From positions 99,394 through 163,393 of the forward strand of contig NZ_RPDJ01000032.1 of assembly GCF_004023625.1 (NCBI RefSeq): a stretch of 64,000 nt of DNA. The letters are read 5' to 3'. The notes under the pieces are model-generated. The model did not search any database and was not told the DNA's origin. It saw only the letters and a list, made by a program, of their open reading frames with translations. Positions 35,466 to 42,903 of the stretch are shown here, in pieces (the stretch's first letter is position 1; each line of letters begins with the position of its first letter). The translations under genes were made by a program, and so were the position numbers. Origin of the DNA: Streptomyces cavernae (GTDB lineage: Bacteria; Actinomycetota; Actinomycetes; Streptomycetales; Streptomycetaceae).

Positions 35466-36302
35466 ATGAACAAGGTATGGCTGGTGACCGGGGCGAACAG
35501 TGGATTCGGCCGGGCGATCACCGAGGCGGCGGTCGCCGCAGGGGACGTCGTGGTCGCCACCGCCCGGCGTCCGGCCGCGCTGGAGGACCTCGTGGGGGCA
35601 CACCCCGGCCAGGTCGAGGCACTGCCGCTGGACGTCACCGACACGCAGGGCATCGAGTCGACCGTGGCGGACGTGGTGGCCCGGCACGGACGCATCGACG
35701 TCCTGGTCAACAGCGCCGGCCGCAGCCATGTCGGTGCCGTGGAGGAGACCACGGACGCCGAACTGCGCGACTTATTCGACCTGCATGTGTTCGGGCCCGC
35801 CGCGCTCGTGCGCGCCGTTCTGCCACACATGCGCGCCCGCCGCTCCGGTGCCATCGTGCAGTTCAGCAGCATGGGCGGTCGGATGTCGTTCGCCGGGTTC
35901 TCCGCGTACAGCGCCACCAAGTTCGCATTGGAGGGCCTCTCCGAGGCGCTGGCGGACGAGGTCCGGCCGTTCGGCATCAAGGTGCTGGTCGTGGAGCCGG
36001 GCGCCTTCCGCACGAACCTGTTCGGGAACATCAGCGCGAGCGCGGAAACGGATGTGTACACCGACACGGTGGGCAAGACGCGGCGCATGACCGAGTCGGG
36101 TGACGGCAACCAGCCCGGCGACCCCGCGAAGGCAGCCGCGGCGATCCTCACCGCGCTGGACGCCGAACAGACACCACTGCGTCTGCCGCTCGGCGACGAC
36201 GCCGTGGACGCCGTGATCGGCCACCTCGACGGGGCGCGTGCCGAGCTCATCGCCTGGGAGAAGGTGGCCCGGGCCACGGCGTTCACGGACGTGGAACGGT
36301 AG
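35466..36302 (+). CDS. Short-chain dehydrogenase/reductase
   Basis: A 278-residue classical SDR, cytoplasmic. The cofactor motif TGANSGFG lies at residues 8-15, the NSAG strand at about 82-85, the catalytic Ser in FSSMGG, and the active-site YSATK at about 150-154. The length and the 'SGFG' variant place it in the retinol/3-oxoacyl-like oxidoreductases that are usually annotated only as SDR. Substrate unknown. ATG 35466 is preceded by AGGAGG. It stands alone between the surface protein gene and a mobile element. Confidence 0.92.
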   Translation: MNKVWLVTGANSGFGRAITEAAVAAGDVVVATARRPAALEDLVGAHPGQVEALPLDVTDTQGIESTVADVVARHGRIDVLVNSAGRSHVGAVEETTDAELRDLFDLHVFGPAALVRAVLPHMRARRSGAIVQFSSMGGRMSFAGFSAYSATKFALEGLSEALADEVRPFGIKVLVVEPGAFRTNLFGNISASAETDVYTDTVGKTRRMTESGDGNQPGDPAKAAAAILTALDAEQTPLRLPLGDDAVDAVIGHLDGARAELIAWEKVARATAFTDVER

Positions 36303-36307
36303 GCAGC

Positions 36308-36395
36308 CGGTCGGCCGTGGCACCGTAGGCGGAGTCGGCCGGGGCAGCCTTTGCGTCGGCCGACCGTGGCACGTAAGCGCCGGTCGGCCATGGCA
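36308..36395. repeat. Degenerate triplicated sequence after the SDR gene
   Basis: Three near-copies of CCGGTCGGCCGTGGCA begin at about 36308, 36356 and 36380, the middle one with the order CGGCCGACCGTGGCA. They lie directly upstream of the palindromic element and have no coding character. Confidence 0.5.
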
Positions 36396-36476
36396 TCAGG
36401 CAGCGGATCGGCGCGGTCGGAGGCGGAAGGGGGAATCAGGCGTCGGCGGCCGGGCCGCGGCCCCCCTCCGCCCCCT

Positions 36477-36706
36477 AGGCCCTGTCGTCAAATTCCCGTC
36501 TGCCGCGCGACGCCATGCACGCTCCCCCAAGCTCTCCGAGCAGGGGGCCCCCACTCAGCGCACCGGGCGAAAGCCCAAGTACATCCAGTACGACGGCTTC
36601 CACCCGGCACTCCCCCCAGCCTCCGGCTGGGGGACCCCAGAGCACGCACCTGAGCGCCGCGCGGCCCGCCCTCCGGGCGGACGACGGGAATTTGACGACA
36701 GGACCT
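36477..36706. mobile_element. MITE-like element with perfect terminal inverted repeats
   Basis: CCTGTCGTCAAATTCCCGTC (36481-36500) recurs exactly inverted at 36683-36702. With flanking bases AGG[C/T] the inverted repeats reach 24 bp with one mismatch. The 230-bp body has no transposase gene. It contains internal palindromes (CCCCCAGCCTCCGGCTGGGG around 36615) and a copy of the CTCCCCCAAGCTCTC repeat family seen again at 44.3 kb. A non-autonomous element moved by an unlinked transposase is the simplest reading. No clear target duplication was found. Confidence 0.7.
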
Positions 36707-36729
36707 GGCCAAGGGCCCCGGCCCGCAGG

Positions 36730-37533
36730 TCAGCCCGGCTCCACGAGACCGTGCTGGTAGGCCAGTGCGACCAGGTGGGCCCGGTCCCGGGCGCCCAGCT
36801 TGGCGAGCGCACGGCTGACATGGGTCTTGGTGGTGGCCGGGCTGATGACCAGCTCGCGAGTGATCTCGGCGTTGCTCAGTCCGCGCGCGGCGAGCGCCAC
36901 CACCTCCCGTTCACGACTGGTGAGTTGGGCGAACACATCGTGGTTGACCGGGCCCGCGGGCTTCGTCATACGGGCGATCAGCCGTCGGGTCAGCCCCGGT
37001 GACAGCAACTCCTCGCCGCCCGCCACGACCCGGATCCCGTGCAGCAGCTGCGCCGGGTCGGTGTTCTTGAGCAGGAATCCGCTCGCGCCCGCGTTCAGGC
37101 CCCGGATGGCATAGTCGTCCTCGTCGAACGTAGTGAGGATGAGGATGCGGACATCCGCAAGCCCCGGGTCCGCCACCACGCGGCGAATGCCCTCGATCCC
37201 GTCCACTCCCGGCATCTGAACGTCCATCAGGATCACATCGGGTCGGGTGGACCGGGCCAGTTCGGCCGCCGTCGCTCCGTCACCCGCCTCGCCGACCACC
37301 GTCATGTCCGGCTCGCTGTCGATCAGCACCCGGAATCCACCACGCACCAGAGCCTGGTCGTCGGCGATGAGCACCCTGATCATCGCGGTGTCCTGGAACC
37401 CACCCCTCGCGGCGTCCTGGAACTCACCCCTCGCAGCGTCCTCAAAGGCACTCCCCGCGGCGTCCTCAAACGCACTCCCCGCGGCGTCCTCACTCCGCCC
37501 AGCGTCCTCACTCCTCGCACCGTCCTGGATCAT
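36730..37533 (-). CDS. NarL/LuxR-type response regulator with repeat-built N-terminal extension
   Basis: A 267-residue regulator. A receiver domain starts at MIRVLIADDQALVRGGF (residue 51), with the phosphoacceptor Asp in DVILMDVQMPG. The C-terminal LuxR helix-turn-helix reads LTSREREVVALAARGLSNAEITRELVISPATTKTHVSRALAKL. Before the receiver, residues 1-50 consist of an 8-residue repeat (EDAAGSAF, EDAAGSAF, EDAARGEF, QDAARGGF). ATG 37533 overlaps the kinase stop by 4 bases (ATGA), which argues that the extension is translated. Otherwise ATG 37383 would give a normal 217-residue protein. It is the partner of the upstream kinase. Confidence 0.9.
   Translation of the reverse strand: MIQDGARSEDAGRSEDAAGSAFEDAAGSAFEDAARGEFQDAARGGFQDTAMIRVLIADDQALVRGGFRVLIDSEPDMTVVGEAGDGATAAELARSTRPDVILMDVQMPGVDGIEGIRRVVADPGLADVRILILTTFDEDDYAIRGLNAGASGFLLKNTDPAQLLHGIRVVAGGEELLSPGLTRRLIARMTKPAGPVNHDVFAQLTSREREVVALAARGLSNAEITRELVISPATTKTHVSRALAKLGARDRAHLVALAYQHGLVEPG
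37390..37515. repeat. 24-bp tandem repeats in the response regulator 5' end
   Basis: Four to five units of about 24 bp, with the core GCGGCGTCCTCAAACGCAC and variants, encode the eight-residue repeats of the regulator's N-terminal extension. The two central units are nearly identical. Confidence 0.7.
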
Positions 37534-38660
37534 CGGTCGTCCTTCCGGACCGGCAACGCGCACCGTACTTCGAAACCGTCCTCCACCCGCCCGGCCGTGA
37601 GGCTCCCGCCGAGCTTCTGCGCCCGGGCCCGCATACCTTCGATGCCGTGCCCGCCGACCGTGGTGGGCGTGTCACCGGGCCGGCCGTCGTCACAGACCAC
37701 GATCTCCAGCACACCCTCCGGCGTGTCGCCGTAGTTCAGCTCGACGCGCACGGACGAGGCACGCGCGTGCCGCCGCACATTGGTCAGCGACTCCTGGATG
37801 ATCCGGTACGCCGCCAGGTCGACCGCCACCGGCACGGTCCGGTTCGCGCCGCGCACCCTCACATCGACCTTCACCCCGGCCGTGTCCAGCAACTTGTCCA
37901 GCTTGGCCAGGCCGCCGGTGGCCGTGCGCAGATCCTCCGACCGCATCGCGCCGAGGAGCACCTGAACCTCGGCCAGACCTTCGTCACTGATCCGTTTGAT
38001 GGTGTTCAACGCCTCGGCCGCCTGTTCCGGTCTGCGCTGCATGACGTGCACGGCCACGCCGGCCTGGACGCTGATCGCGGCCATCGTGTGGCCGAAGACG
38101 TCGTGCAACTCCCGGGCGATCTCCAGCCGTTCCTCCGCGGCCTGCCGACGGGCCTGGTCGGAGCGGGCCTCGGCGATCCGCTCGGCCCGTTCCCGCGCGC
38201 CCGCCGCGAACGCCCGGTGCGAGTGCACCGCGGCGCCGAGCGCGGTGGCGGCGGCCTCCACGGGAACGGCGTTGAACACCTGGTCGCCGAACCACGCGCC
38301 GTCCATGGCCAGTCGTACGGTGACGACCGTGACGGCGGCGGTGAGCAGCCCGCCCGCCGCCCCCGCCCTCCAGCCCCGGTACGCGGCGAGCGCGTAGCAG
38401 CCGATCAGCGGGGCGATCGTGATCAGCCGGCCGTGGTAGTCGAAGTGGAACCACGCGAGCGTGACCAGGTTGACCACCACCAGGCAGCCGCCCGGCCACC
38501 GCCGCCGTAACGCCACCGCGGCGCCCGCCGTCACCACGAGCGCGACCGCGCCCCAGTCCAGGGGGCCGGACGGTCCAGGCGGCCCCACCTGCAGTCCGCC
38601 GGCGGTGAGGACCAGCGCCACGAACCCCGAACCCAGTGCGATGTCGGCCGCTCGTGGCAC
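37530..38660 (-). CDS. Sensor histidine kinase (NarL/DesK class)
   Basis: A 376-residue membrane kinase. The first 150 residues hold about four to five hydrophobic segments with short loops. The dimerisation and phosphoacceptor region (HisKA_3) reads ERLEIARELHDVFGHTMAAISVQAGVAVHVM, with His in RELHD. The ATP-binding domain shows an N-box ESLTNVRRHARAS and a G-box GGHGIEGMRARAQKLGG. GTG 38660 is chosen from GGGGGGAT at 7 bases and from the end of the upstream gene 2 bases earlier. It forms one operon with the secreted cupredoxin-like protein and the response regulator. The signal is unknown. Confidence 0.88.
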   Translation of the reverse strand: MPRAADIALGSGFVALVLTAGGLQVGPPGPSGPLDWGAVALVVTAGAAVALRRRWPGGCLVVVNLVTLAWFHFDYHGRLITIAPLIGCYALAAYRGWRAGAAGGLLTAAVTVVTVRLAMDGAWFGDQVFNAVPVEAAATALGAAVHSHRAFAAGARERAERIAEARSDQARRQAAEERLEIARELHDVFGHTMAAISVQAGVAVHVMQRRPEQAAEALNTIKRISDEGLAEVQVLLGAMRSEDLRTATGGLAKLDKLLDTAGVKVDVRVRGANRTVPVAVDLAAYRIIQESLTNVRRHARASSVRVELNYGDTPEGVLEIVVCDDGRPGDTPTTVGGHGIEGMRARAQKLGGSLTAGRVEDGFEVRCALPVRKDDR

Positions 38661-38662
38661 GC

Positions 38663-39070
38663 CTATCCCCCCACCGTGGTCAACGCACGCATCCCCCGCG
38701 CCGCGTACATCTTGCCCGATCCAAGGTGGCGAACCCAGGTGACCAGCGCGTACTTCCCGGCCGGCAGTTCCGTGGTCAGGACCACGGACCGTCCCGGGGA
38801 CAGCGGCACGACGCCCGTGGGACCGCCCGAGAACGGGGAGTCGGCCGGGTAGCGCCCCGCGTCCACCGCGGCGAAGTACGTGTCGAGGTCCGGCAGGGAG
38901 GTTCCCGTCCGCACGGGCATCAGCATCGCCTCGTTGTGCTGCCGCGGTCGCCCGCGAGAGGTGGTCGACGGCGAGGGTGCCTGCGGGGCGGCCACCTGGG
39001 CCGCGGGCGCGAGCGTCAGGAGCGAGGCGGTGACCACGGGGACGGCAGCGGGAATCGGTGAACGCTTCAT
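38663..39070 (-). CDS. Small secreted cupredoxin-like protein, shortened
   Basis: 135 residues with a signal peptide (MKRSPIPAAVPVVTASLLTLAPAAQVAAPQA). The mature part matches the end of a longer family of secreted streptomycete proteins with a cupredoxin-like fold: YFAAVDAGRYPADSPFSGGPTGVVPLSPGRSVVLTTELPAGKYALVTWV. The copper-type His block expected earlier in that family is absent. The gene is therefore about half the length remembered for the family and may be a truncated but still translated form. It leads the two-component operon and is divergent from a multicopper oxidase gene, which suggests a shared link to copper or the cell surface. Confidence 0.6.
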   Translation of the reverse strand: MKRSPIPAAVPVVTASLLTLAPAAQVAAPQAPSPSTTSRGRPRQHNEAMLMPVRTGTSLPDLDTYFAAVDAGRYPADSPFSGGPTGVVPLSPGRSVVLTTELPAGKYALVTWVRHLGSGKMYAARGMRALTTVGG

Positions 39071-39227
39071 GGCGCTCACCCTGCCGAACCCGGCCTCGTC
39101 CCCTCGTCAGCCCGGCGACGACACCGCGCCGTACCACCGGGGTATGACGCTACCGCCCGGGTCGTACACCGAAGTTGCCGTTCCGGGCCGACGTGCCGGA
39201 CTCCCGGCTCGGCGCAGCATTCCCGTC

Positions 39228-40676
39228 ATGAGACGACGTGGCTTCCTCACCCTGACCGGGCTGGCCGGACTCGCGCTCACCGGGTGCGGTGGCGCGGAAG
39301 GCAACGAGGGCAACGAGGGCACCCTCGGCTTCAGGACGCCTCTGCGCATCCCACCCCTGCTCGACCCCGCGCCCGGCCGGGACGGCGTCAAGCGGTACGC
39401 CCTGCGGCTGCGCGAAGGCCGCACGGAACTCCTGCCCGGCAAACCCGCACGGACCTGGGGCATCAACGGCACCTACCTCGGCCCGACCCTGCGCGCCCGG
39501 CGCGGCGACCGGGTCGCGATGGCCGTGACGAACACCCTCGGCGAGGCGAGCACCCTGCACTGGCACGGCATGCGGCTGCGCGCGGCGATGGACGGCGGCC
39601 CGCACCAGATGATCCGGTCCGGCGGCACCTGGACCCCCGAGTGGACGGTGGCACAGCCGGCCGCCACGACCTGGTACCACCCGCACCCGCACGGCAAGAC
39701 CGCCCTGCACGTCTACCGCGGCCTGGCGGGCATGTTCGTCCTGGACGACGACGAAAGCGTCACTCTCCCCGACACCTACGGCAAGGACGACGTCCCGTTG
39801 ATCATCCAGGACAAGAAGTTCGAGAAGAACGGCGAGCTCGACGAGTCCTTAGGTGGCCAGTTCGGTCTGCTCGGCGACGACATCCTGGTCAACGGAACCT
39901 ATGACCCGTTCTTCCGCGTGACCACCACCCGCGTCCGGTTCCGTGTGCTCAACGGCTCCAACGCACGCGTCTACAACCTCGGTTTCGGCGACGACCGCAC
40001 CTTCCACGTCGTCGGGAGCGACGCGGGACTGCTCGCCCGGCCGGTGGCGGTGCGGCGGGTCCGGATCAGCCCGGGGGAACGGTTCGAGATCGTCGTCGGC
40101 TTCACGCCCCGCGAACAGGTGGTGCTGAAGGGCTTCGACGGCGACTCCGAGATCGAGAGCGGCGACTACGACCTGCTCAACCTCGTCGCCGCGCCACGGC
40201 TTTCACCGTCGGCCCCGCTCCCCGGCACGCTCGTGGACCTGAACCCGCCGCACCGTGTGGGGAAGGTGCGGAGGTTCAGGCTCGGCGGGTCAAGCATCAA
40301 CGGCCAGGACATGGACATGGCCCGCATCGACGAGGTGGTGGCGGCCGGCGCCCGGGAGATCTGGGAACTCGACAACTTCACCTTCTCGCACAGCTTCCAC
40401 ATCCACGAGGTGGTGTACCGGGTGCTCGACATCGACGGGAAGCGGCCGCCGGAGCATCTGCGGGGGCCGAAGGACACGGTGTTCGTACCCGGCAAGACCA
40501 AGGTCCGGCTGGCTGTCGAGTTCGGCCGGCACACCGACCCCACAACGCCGTACATGTACCACTGCCACATCCTCAAGCACGAGGATCGGGGCATGATGGG
40601 CCAGTTCGTGATCGTCCCGCGGGGCACGGAGGACAGCACGCCCCGCAGGTTGGCCCTGACCGGTCACGATCACTGA
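39228..40676 (+). CDS. Multicopper oxidase (CueO/laccase-like), Tat-exported lipoprotein
   Basis: 482 residues. The signal combines a twin-arginine start (MRRRGFLTLTGLAGLALTGCGG) with a lipobox LTGC, so the enzyme is exported folded and tethered outside. Copper sites are complete: HWHGMRLRAAMDG and WYHPHPHGKTALHVYRGLAG (type 2/3), HSFHIHEVVYRVLDIDG, and HCHILKHEDRGMMGQF (type 1 His-Cys-His with axial Met). Three cupredoxin domains are present. It probably oxidises Cu(I) or phenolic compounds. The start is set by the Tat signal. The frame is open upstream to 38880 without coding character. Confidence 0.92.
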   Translation: MRRRGFLTLTGLAGLALTGCGGAEGNEGNEGTLGFRTPLRIPPLLDPAPGRDGVKRYALRLREGRTELLPGKPARTWGINGTYLGPTLRARRGDRVAMAVTNTLGEASTLHWHGMRLRAAMDGGPHQMIRSGGTWTPEWTVAQPAATTWYHPHPHGKTALHVYRGLAGMFVLDDDESVTLPDTYGKDDVPLIIQDKKFEKNGELDESLGGQFGLLGDDILVNGTYDPFFRVTTTRVRFRVLNGSNARVYNLGFGDDRTFHVVGSDAGLLARPVAVRRVRISPGERFEIVVGFTPREQVVLKGFDGDSEIESGDYDLLNLVAAPRLSPSAPLPGTLVDLNPPHRVGKVRRFRLGGSSINGQDMDMARIDEVVAAGAREIWELDNFTFSHSFHIHEVVYRVLDIDGKRPPEHLRGPKDTVFVPGKTKVRLAVEFGRHTDPTTPYMYHCHILKHEDRGMMGQFVIVPRGTEDSTPRRLALTGHDH

Positions 40677-40700
40677 AGGCTCGGCGACGGCTCCGCTGTG

Positions 40701-41442
40701 TCAGGCGTCCGCCGTCTCCGGTTCCGCCGTGGTCAGCTCGTCGAAGCCCTCCATGCCGGGGGTGGCGTGCTCGACAGGTCGGCGTGGTGCCGGGTTGAGC
40801 AGGAGGCGGGTGACGTCGGGGCGGGAGTAGTGCCCGACGGGGTCGGCGGCCGCTTTGGCGATCGGGATGGCGGACAGGTCGATGTCGGCGTAGAGGATGC
40901 CTTCGGCGTCCTCGGGCAGTGGCTCGGCCAGCGGGCGGCCGTCGGGGCCGTAGATCCGGGCGAAACCACCGCCGCGCTGCAACAGCTGCTGCTTGAGGGG
41001 GGTGTCGCAGAACAGTTCGATGGCGGCGGCGCCGACCACCGCGCACGGGGCGAGGACGAAGACCTGGCCCTCGACCGCGTAGAGCTGCGAGGCCGCGGTG
41101 TTGACCTCGGGTCCGAGTGCGTAGGCGGCGCCCTTGTAGACGGAGAAACTGGGCCAGGCGGCCACATGCACCTGCTCGTGCTTGCTGAACATGGCGTACT
41201 TGGTGAGGGGTTGGAGGTGTTCCCAGCAGCACAGGGCACCGACGCGGCCGAGAGCGGTGTCGTGGACGGCCAGGTCGGAGCCGTCGCCCTCGCCGAAGAC
41301 GGTGCGCTCCACATGGGTCGGCTTCAACTTGCGCCTGGCGCCGACCAGTTCACCGTCCGCGGAGATCACGGCCTGGCCCATGTAGAGACTGCCGCCGCTG
41401 CGCTCGCTGTAGCCGGCGACCACGGCGATGGCATGGGCGCGG
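40701..41442 (-). pseudogene. Nitrilase missing its N-terminal third
   Basis: Codes for the C-terminal two thirds of an arylacetonitrilase-type nitrilase. RRKLKPTHVERTVFGEGDGSDL contains the catalytic Lys, and LCCWEHLQPL contains the nucleophile Cys. The homology breaks off upstream of ARAHAIAVVAGYSER, at about 41442. The preceding 80-100 residues of a normal nitrilase, including the catalytic Glu and the start, are absent: the DNA beyond is the 5' region of an AraC gene on the other strand. The minus frame stays open there only as an antisense shadow. The enzyme should be dead. Confidence 0.8.
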
Positions 41443-41445
41443 GCG

Positions 41446-42309
41446 GAGGACCAGCCCTTCTCCGGGAGCGTCGCCACGGAGCGGCTCGGGCAGTTGGGGA
41501 TATCCACGGTCGGTGCCGACCGGCAGCTGGTCCGGCGCACGCAGAGCCTGATCGCCGAGTCCCCGGACGAGTACGTGCTGCTCGGCCTGCAGACCCGCGG
41601 CAGCGGTGTGGTCGTACAGGACGGACGGACCGCGGTGCTGAAGCCCGGGGAGTTCGCCCTGTACGACACGACCCGCCCGTACACGCTGGACTTCCCGGAT
41701 TGTTTCGAGACGGTGGTCTTCCAGATGCCGCGGCGGGCGCTCGGGCTGGCCTCGTCCGACCTCCGGCGCATCACCGGTGTGACGATCGGTCCGGAGCAGG
41801 GTCTGGTCGGCATCGTCCTGCCGTTGCTGTCGAAGCTGGCGGCCGAAGCCGGTTCGTACCAGCCCGAGATCGGCGAACTGCTGGCCCGGAACGTGTCGGA
41901 CCTCCTCACCACCCTGCTCACCGAGCGCCTCGGCCAGGACACCGCATCGCTGGACGCCGCGCGGCACACCCTGCTGCTGCGGACCCGGGCGTTCATCGAT
42001 GCCCGTCTGGCGGACCCGGCGCTGTCGGCGGAGACGGTCGCCGCCGCCCACCACATCTCGGTACGGCACCTGCAGCGTCTCTTCCAGGCGGAGGGGACGA
42101 CGGTGAGCGAATGGATCCGTTGCCGCCGCCTCGAGGCGTGCCGGCGTGAACTCGGCCGCCCCCGCCGGAGCAGACCGGCGGTGGCCGCGGTGGCCCAGCG
42201 GTGGGGGTTCGTCAGCCCCGCCCACTTCAGCCGGGCGTTCCGGGCCCACTACGGCATGTCCCCGCGTGAATGGCAGGCCCTGGCGGATGGAACCGGCAGG
42301 TACGACTGA
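41446..42309 (+). pseudogene. AraC family regulator with lost N-terminus
   Basis: About 288 codons of an AraC-type regulator. The AraC-binding-like domain starts abruptly at FSGSVATERLGQLGISTVGADRQLVRRT and continues through ALYDTTRPYTLDFPDCFETVVFQMPR. The HTH_18 end is complete (AETVAAAHHISVRHLQRLFQAEGTTVSEWIRCRRLEACRREL; AQRWGFVSPAHFSRAFRAHYGMSPREW). Related proteins have some 30-40 more residues in front. An ATG at 41428 could start a 293-residue form, but it lies in what was nitrilase sequence. It probably once regulated the divergent nitrilase gene. One deletion can explain the loss of both 5' ends and the shared promoter. Confidence 0.7.
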
Positions 42310-42325
42310 GCCGTTCGTTCACCTC

Positions 42326-42386
42326 TTGACAGGCAGCCGGGTGGCTGGATTACTGGACCGCACCCAGCGCTAACCGAATGTTCGGT
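42326..42386 (+). promoter_or_regulatory. Promoter and PaaR-like operator of paaI-paaK
   Basis: TTGACA (42326-42331), a 17-base spacer and ATTACT (42349-42354) make a plausible housekeeping promoter. ACCGAA-TG-TTCGGT (42373-42386) is a perfect inverted repeat just downstream, at or after the expected transcription start. Actinobacterial TetR-type PaaR repressors of phenylacetate genes bind ACCG...CGGT palindromes, so repression relieved by phenylacetyl-CoA is a reasonable inference. Confidence 0.6.
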
Positions 42387-42408
42387 CGGGGAGTGAGGTG
42401 GTGGAGAA

Positions 42409-42903
42409 GTGACGCGGGTCGGTAACGCGGTTCCGGCAGTGACGATGTTCGCCGCGGACGAGGCGTCCCGGAATCTGGGGATCGAGCTGCTGGAGCACGG
42501 CGAAGGGACCGCCGTACTCCGGATGACGGTGACTCCTCGATATGACGGTGACTCCTCGATGGTGAACGGACACGGGATCGCCCACGGCGGCTACCTGTTC
42601 CTGCTGGCCGACACCGCTTTCGCCTGCGCCTGCAACAGCCACGGCCCCGTGACGGCCGCGGCGGGCGCCGACATCGCCTTCGTCGCACCCGCGCACGTGG
42701 GCGATGTGCTCGTCGCGAGCGCCGAGGAACGCACACGGTTCGGCCGCAGCGGCATCTATGACGTGACCCTCCGGCGGGGCGGTGCCGTGATAGCGGAGTT
42801 CCGCGGACGCAGCCGCAGCATCCGAGCCGCCGCCCCCGAGAACACCGACAAGTGCGAGACGGCGCACAGCACGACGGGCTCGACGACGAAGGAGTCGCGA
42901 TGA
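42409..42903 (+). CDS. paaI: PaaI-type hotdog acyl-CoA thioesterase
   Basis: 164 residues. The hotdog domain carries the PaaI motif VNGHGIAHGGYLFLLADTAFACACNS, with the catalytic Asp in LADTAF, and ITFV-like GADIAFVAPAHVGD. It hydrolyses dead-end acyl-CoAs of phenylacetate breakdown. A perfect 19-bp tandem duplication (42523-42560) inserts RYDGDSS between the first strand and the VNGHG loop. The frame is open only with two copies. The GTG start follows GGAGAAG. Its stop overlaps the paaK start (ATGA). Confidence 0.85.
   Translation: MTRVGNAVPAVTMFAADEASRNLGIELLEHGEGTAVLRMTVTPRYDGDSSMVNGHGIAHGGYLFLLADTAFACACNSHGPVTAAAGADIAFVAPAHVGDVLVASAEERTRFGRSGIYDVTLRRGGAVIAEFRGRSRSIRAAAPENTDKCETAHSTTGSTTKESR
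42523..42560 (+). repeat. 19-bp perfect tandem duplication inside paaI
   Basis: ATGACGGTGACTCCTCGAT occurs twice head to tail (42523-42541 and 42542-42560). Because 19 is not a multiple of three, one copy would put the rest of paaI out of frame. Confidence 0.9.
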
